The translations under genes and the position numbers were made by a program. The notes under the pieces were generated by a model. That model did not search any database. It saw only the letters and a list, made by a program, of their open reading frames with translations, and had not been told where the DNA came from. 64,000 nt of DNA from Mycobacterium sp. BK086 (GTDB lineage: Bacteria > Actinomycetota > Actinomycetes > Mycobacteriales > Mycobacteriaceae). Position 1 is the stretch's first letter. Every line of letters begins with the position of its first letter. This document shows positions 63,722 through 64,000 of this stretch, piece after piece. The DNA lies in NCBI GenBank assembly GCA_004362315.1, contig SNWL01000009.1, positions 62,001-126,000 on the forward strand, written 5' to 3'.

Positions 63722-64000
63722 AGACTTTCCCGCCTTTCATGACGAATCGAACGTCCTGGGTCACGGTGATGTCAGACAACGGATCACCGGGCACGGCGAT
63801 GATATCGGCCAGTAAACCTTCGGCGATCCGGCCCCGGTCGGTGGCGTTGATCAAGTCGGCGCCGACGACCGTCGCTGCCCTCAGCACCGCTGCCGGTGGC
63901 ATTCCCCATTCCACCAGGGTGACCAGCTCGTCGGCATTCTTCCCGTGCGGGATGGCGGGCGCATCGGTGCCGACCGCGATCTTCACCCCGGCTTCGTAGG
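63702..64000 (-). CDS. Amidohydrolase (imidazolonepropionase-like), C-terminal fragment
   Basis: The frame is open to the window edge; about 99 codons are present, the rest lies outside. The C-terminal section of a metal-dependent amidohydrolase: GTDAPAIPHGKNADELVTL with the catalytic Asp of the family and the small beta-domain ending ADIIAVPGDPLSDITVT. Substrate unknown. First visible gene of the operon leading to the FadE pair. Confidence 0.85.
   Translation of the reverse strand, partial: YEAGVKIAVGTDAPAIPHGKNADELVTLVEWGMPPAAVLRAATVVGADLINATDRGRIAEGLLADIIAVPGDPLSDITVTQDVRFVMKGGKVYVHKTD

Overview
The window looks like chromosomal DNA of a mycobacterium, most likely a fast-growing Mycolicibacterium-type species. 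This rests on high GC, two MspA-family porin genes, a PGRS-like glycine-repeat protein, a DUF35/lipid-transfer-thiolase pair, many FadE/FadD/Ech-type genes, frequent 4-bp ATGA gene overlaps and GTG/TTG or probably leaderless starts. No phage, transposon, CRISPR, tRNA or rRNA signal was seen. Gene density is very high, and only two gaps exceed about 300 bp (26760-27295 and 36967-37352).

Region 1 (1-13.8 kb) is catabolic. It holds a long SDR (cut by the window edge) coupled to a Baeyer-Villiger-type monooxygenase, a TetR, an amidohydrolase divergent from a fused two-domain acyl-CoA dehydrogenase, then an acyl-CoA ligase, a crotonase and a Cys-less thiolase. These are followed by an unknown gene, a second TetR and a VOC protein. 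Region 2 (13.8-26.3 kb) has a five-gene operon of four acyl-CoA dehydrogenase subunits plus an acyl-CoA ligase, then a GntR/FCD regulator with an SDR. It ends with a crotonase divergent from an operon of Rieske oxygenase, aldehyde dehydrogenase, DUF35 protein and lipid-transfer thiolase, whose last two genes resemble the retro-aldolase pair of steroid side-chain catabolism.

Region 3 (26.3-46 kb) is mostly cell-envelope: small peptides, a lipoprotein CocE-type hydrolase, a kinase-like/LPG-synthase-like membrane protein, a phospholipase-D protein followed by a split chromate transporter, two exported paralogues, two cysteine-containing MspA-family proteins, a PGRS-like protein and small secreted proteins. 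A P450 divergent from a cyclase-family hydrolase and an alpha-hydroxyacid dehydrogenase interrupts it.

Region 4 (46-64 kb) is catabolic again: an aldehyde dehydrogenase, a DUF1330 protein, a two-subunit 3-oxoacid CoA-transferase with an IclR regulator, and an operon of a two-subunit B12-dependent acyl-CoA mutase, an LLM-class flavin oxidoreductase and a type III CoA-transferase. Then come a ferredoxin, an acyl-CoA ligase, two pairs of acyl-CoA dehydrogenases, a crotonase, an SDR, a MeaB-like GTPase, a TetR, a SnoaL-like protein and an amidohydrolase cut by the window edge.

Three sets of inverted repeats tie the genes together. (i) TTACA-N14-TGTAA, exactly 24 bp, occurs before the BVMO, the unknown gene and the P450/cyclase pair, with a one-mismatch copy at the TetR/VOC promoter. 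It suggests a dispersed regulon able to hydroxylate, oxidise, lactonise and open a cyclic substrate. (ii) GAGAA-N5-TTCTC, exactly 15 bp, occurs at four promoters in 47.4-61.3 kb, including upstream of the TetR gene at 60543, and probably marks the branched acyl-CoA/mutase pathway. (iii) CTTTACTA-N3-TAGTAAAG, with one perfect and one degenerate copy, flanks the GntR/SDR pair. The substrates are not known; the assignments of regulator to site and the pathway reconstructions are inference.
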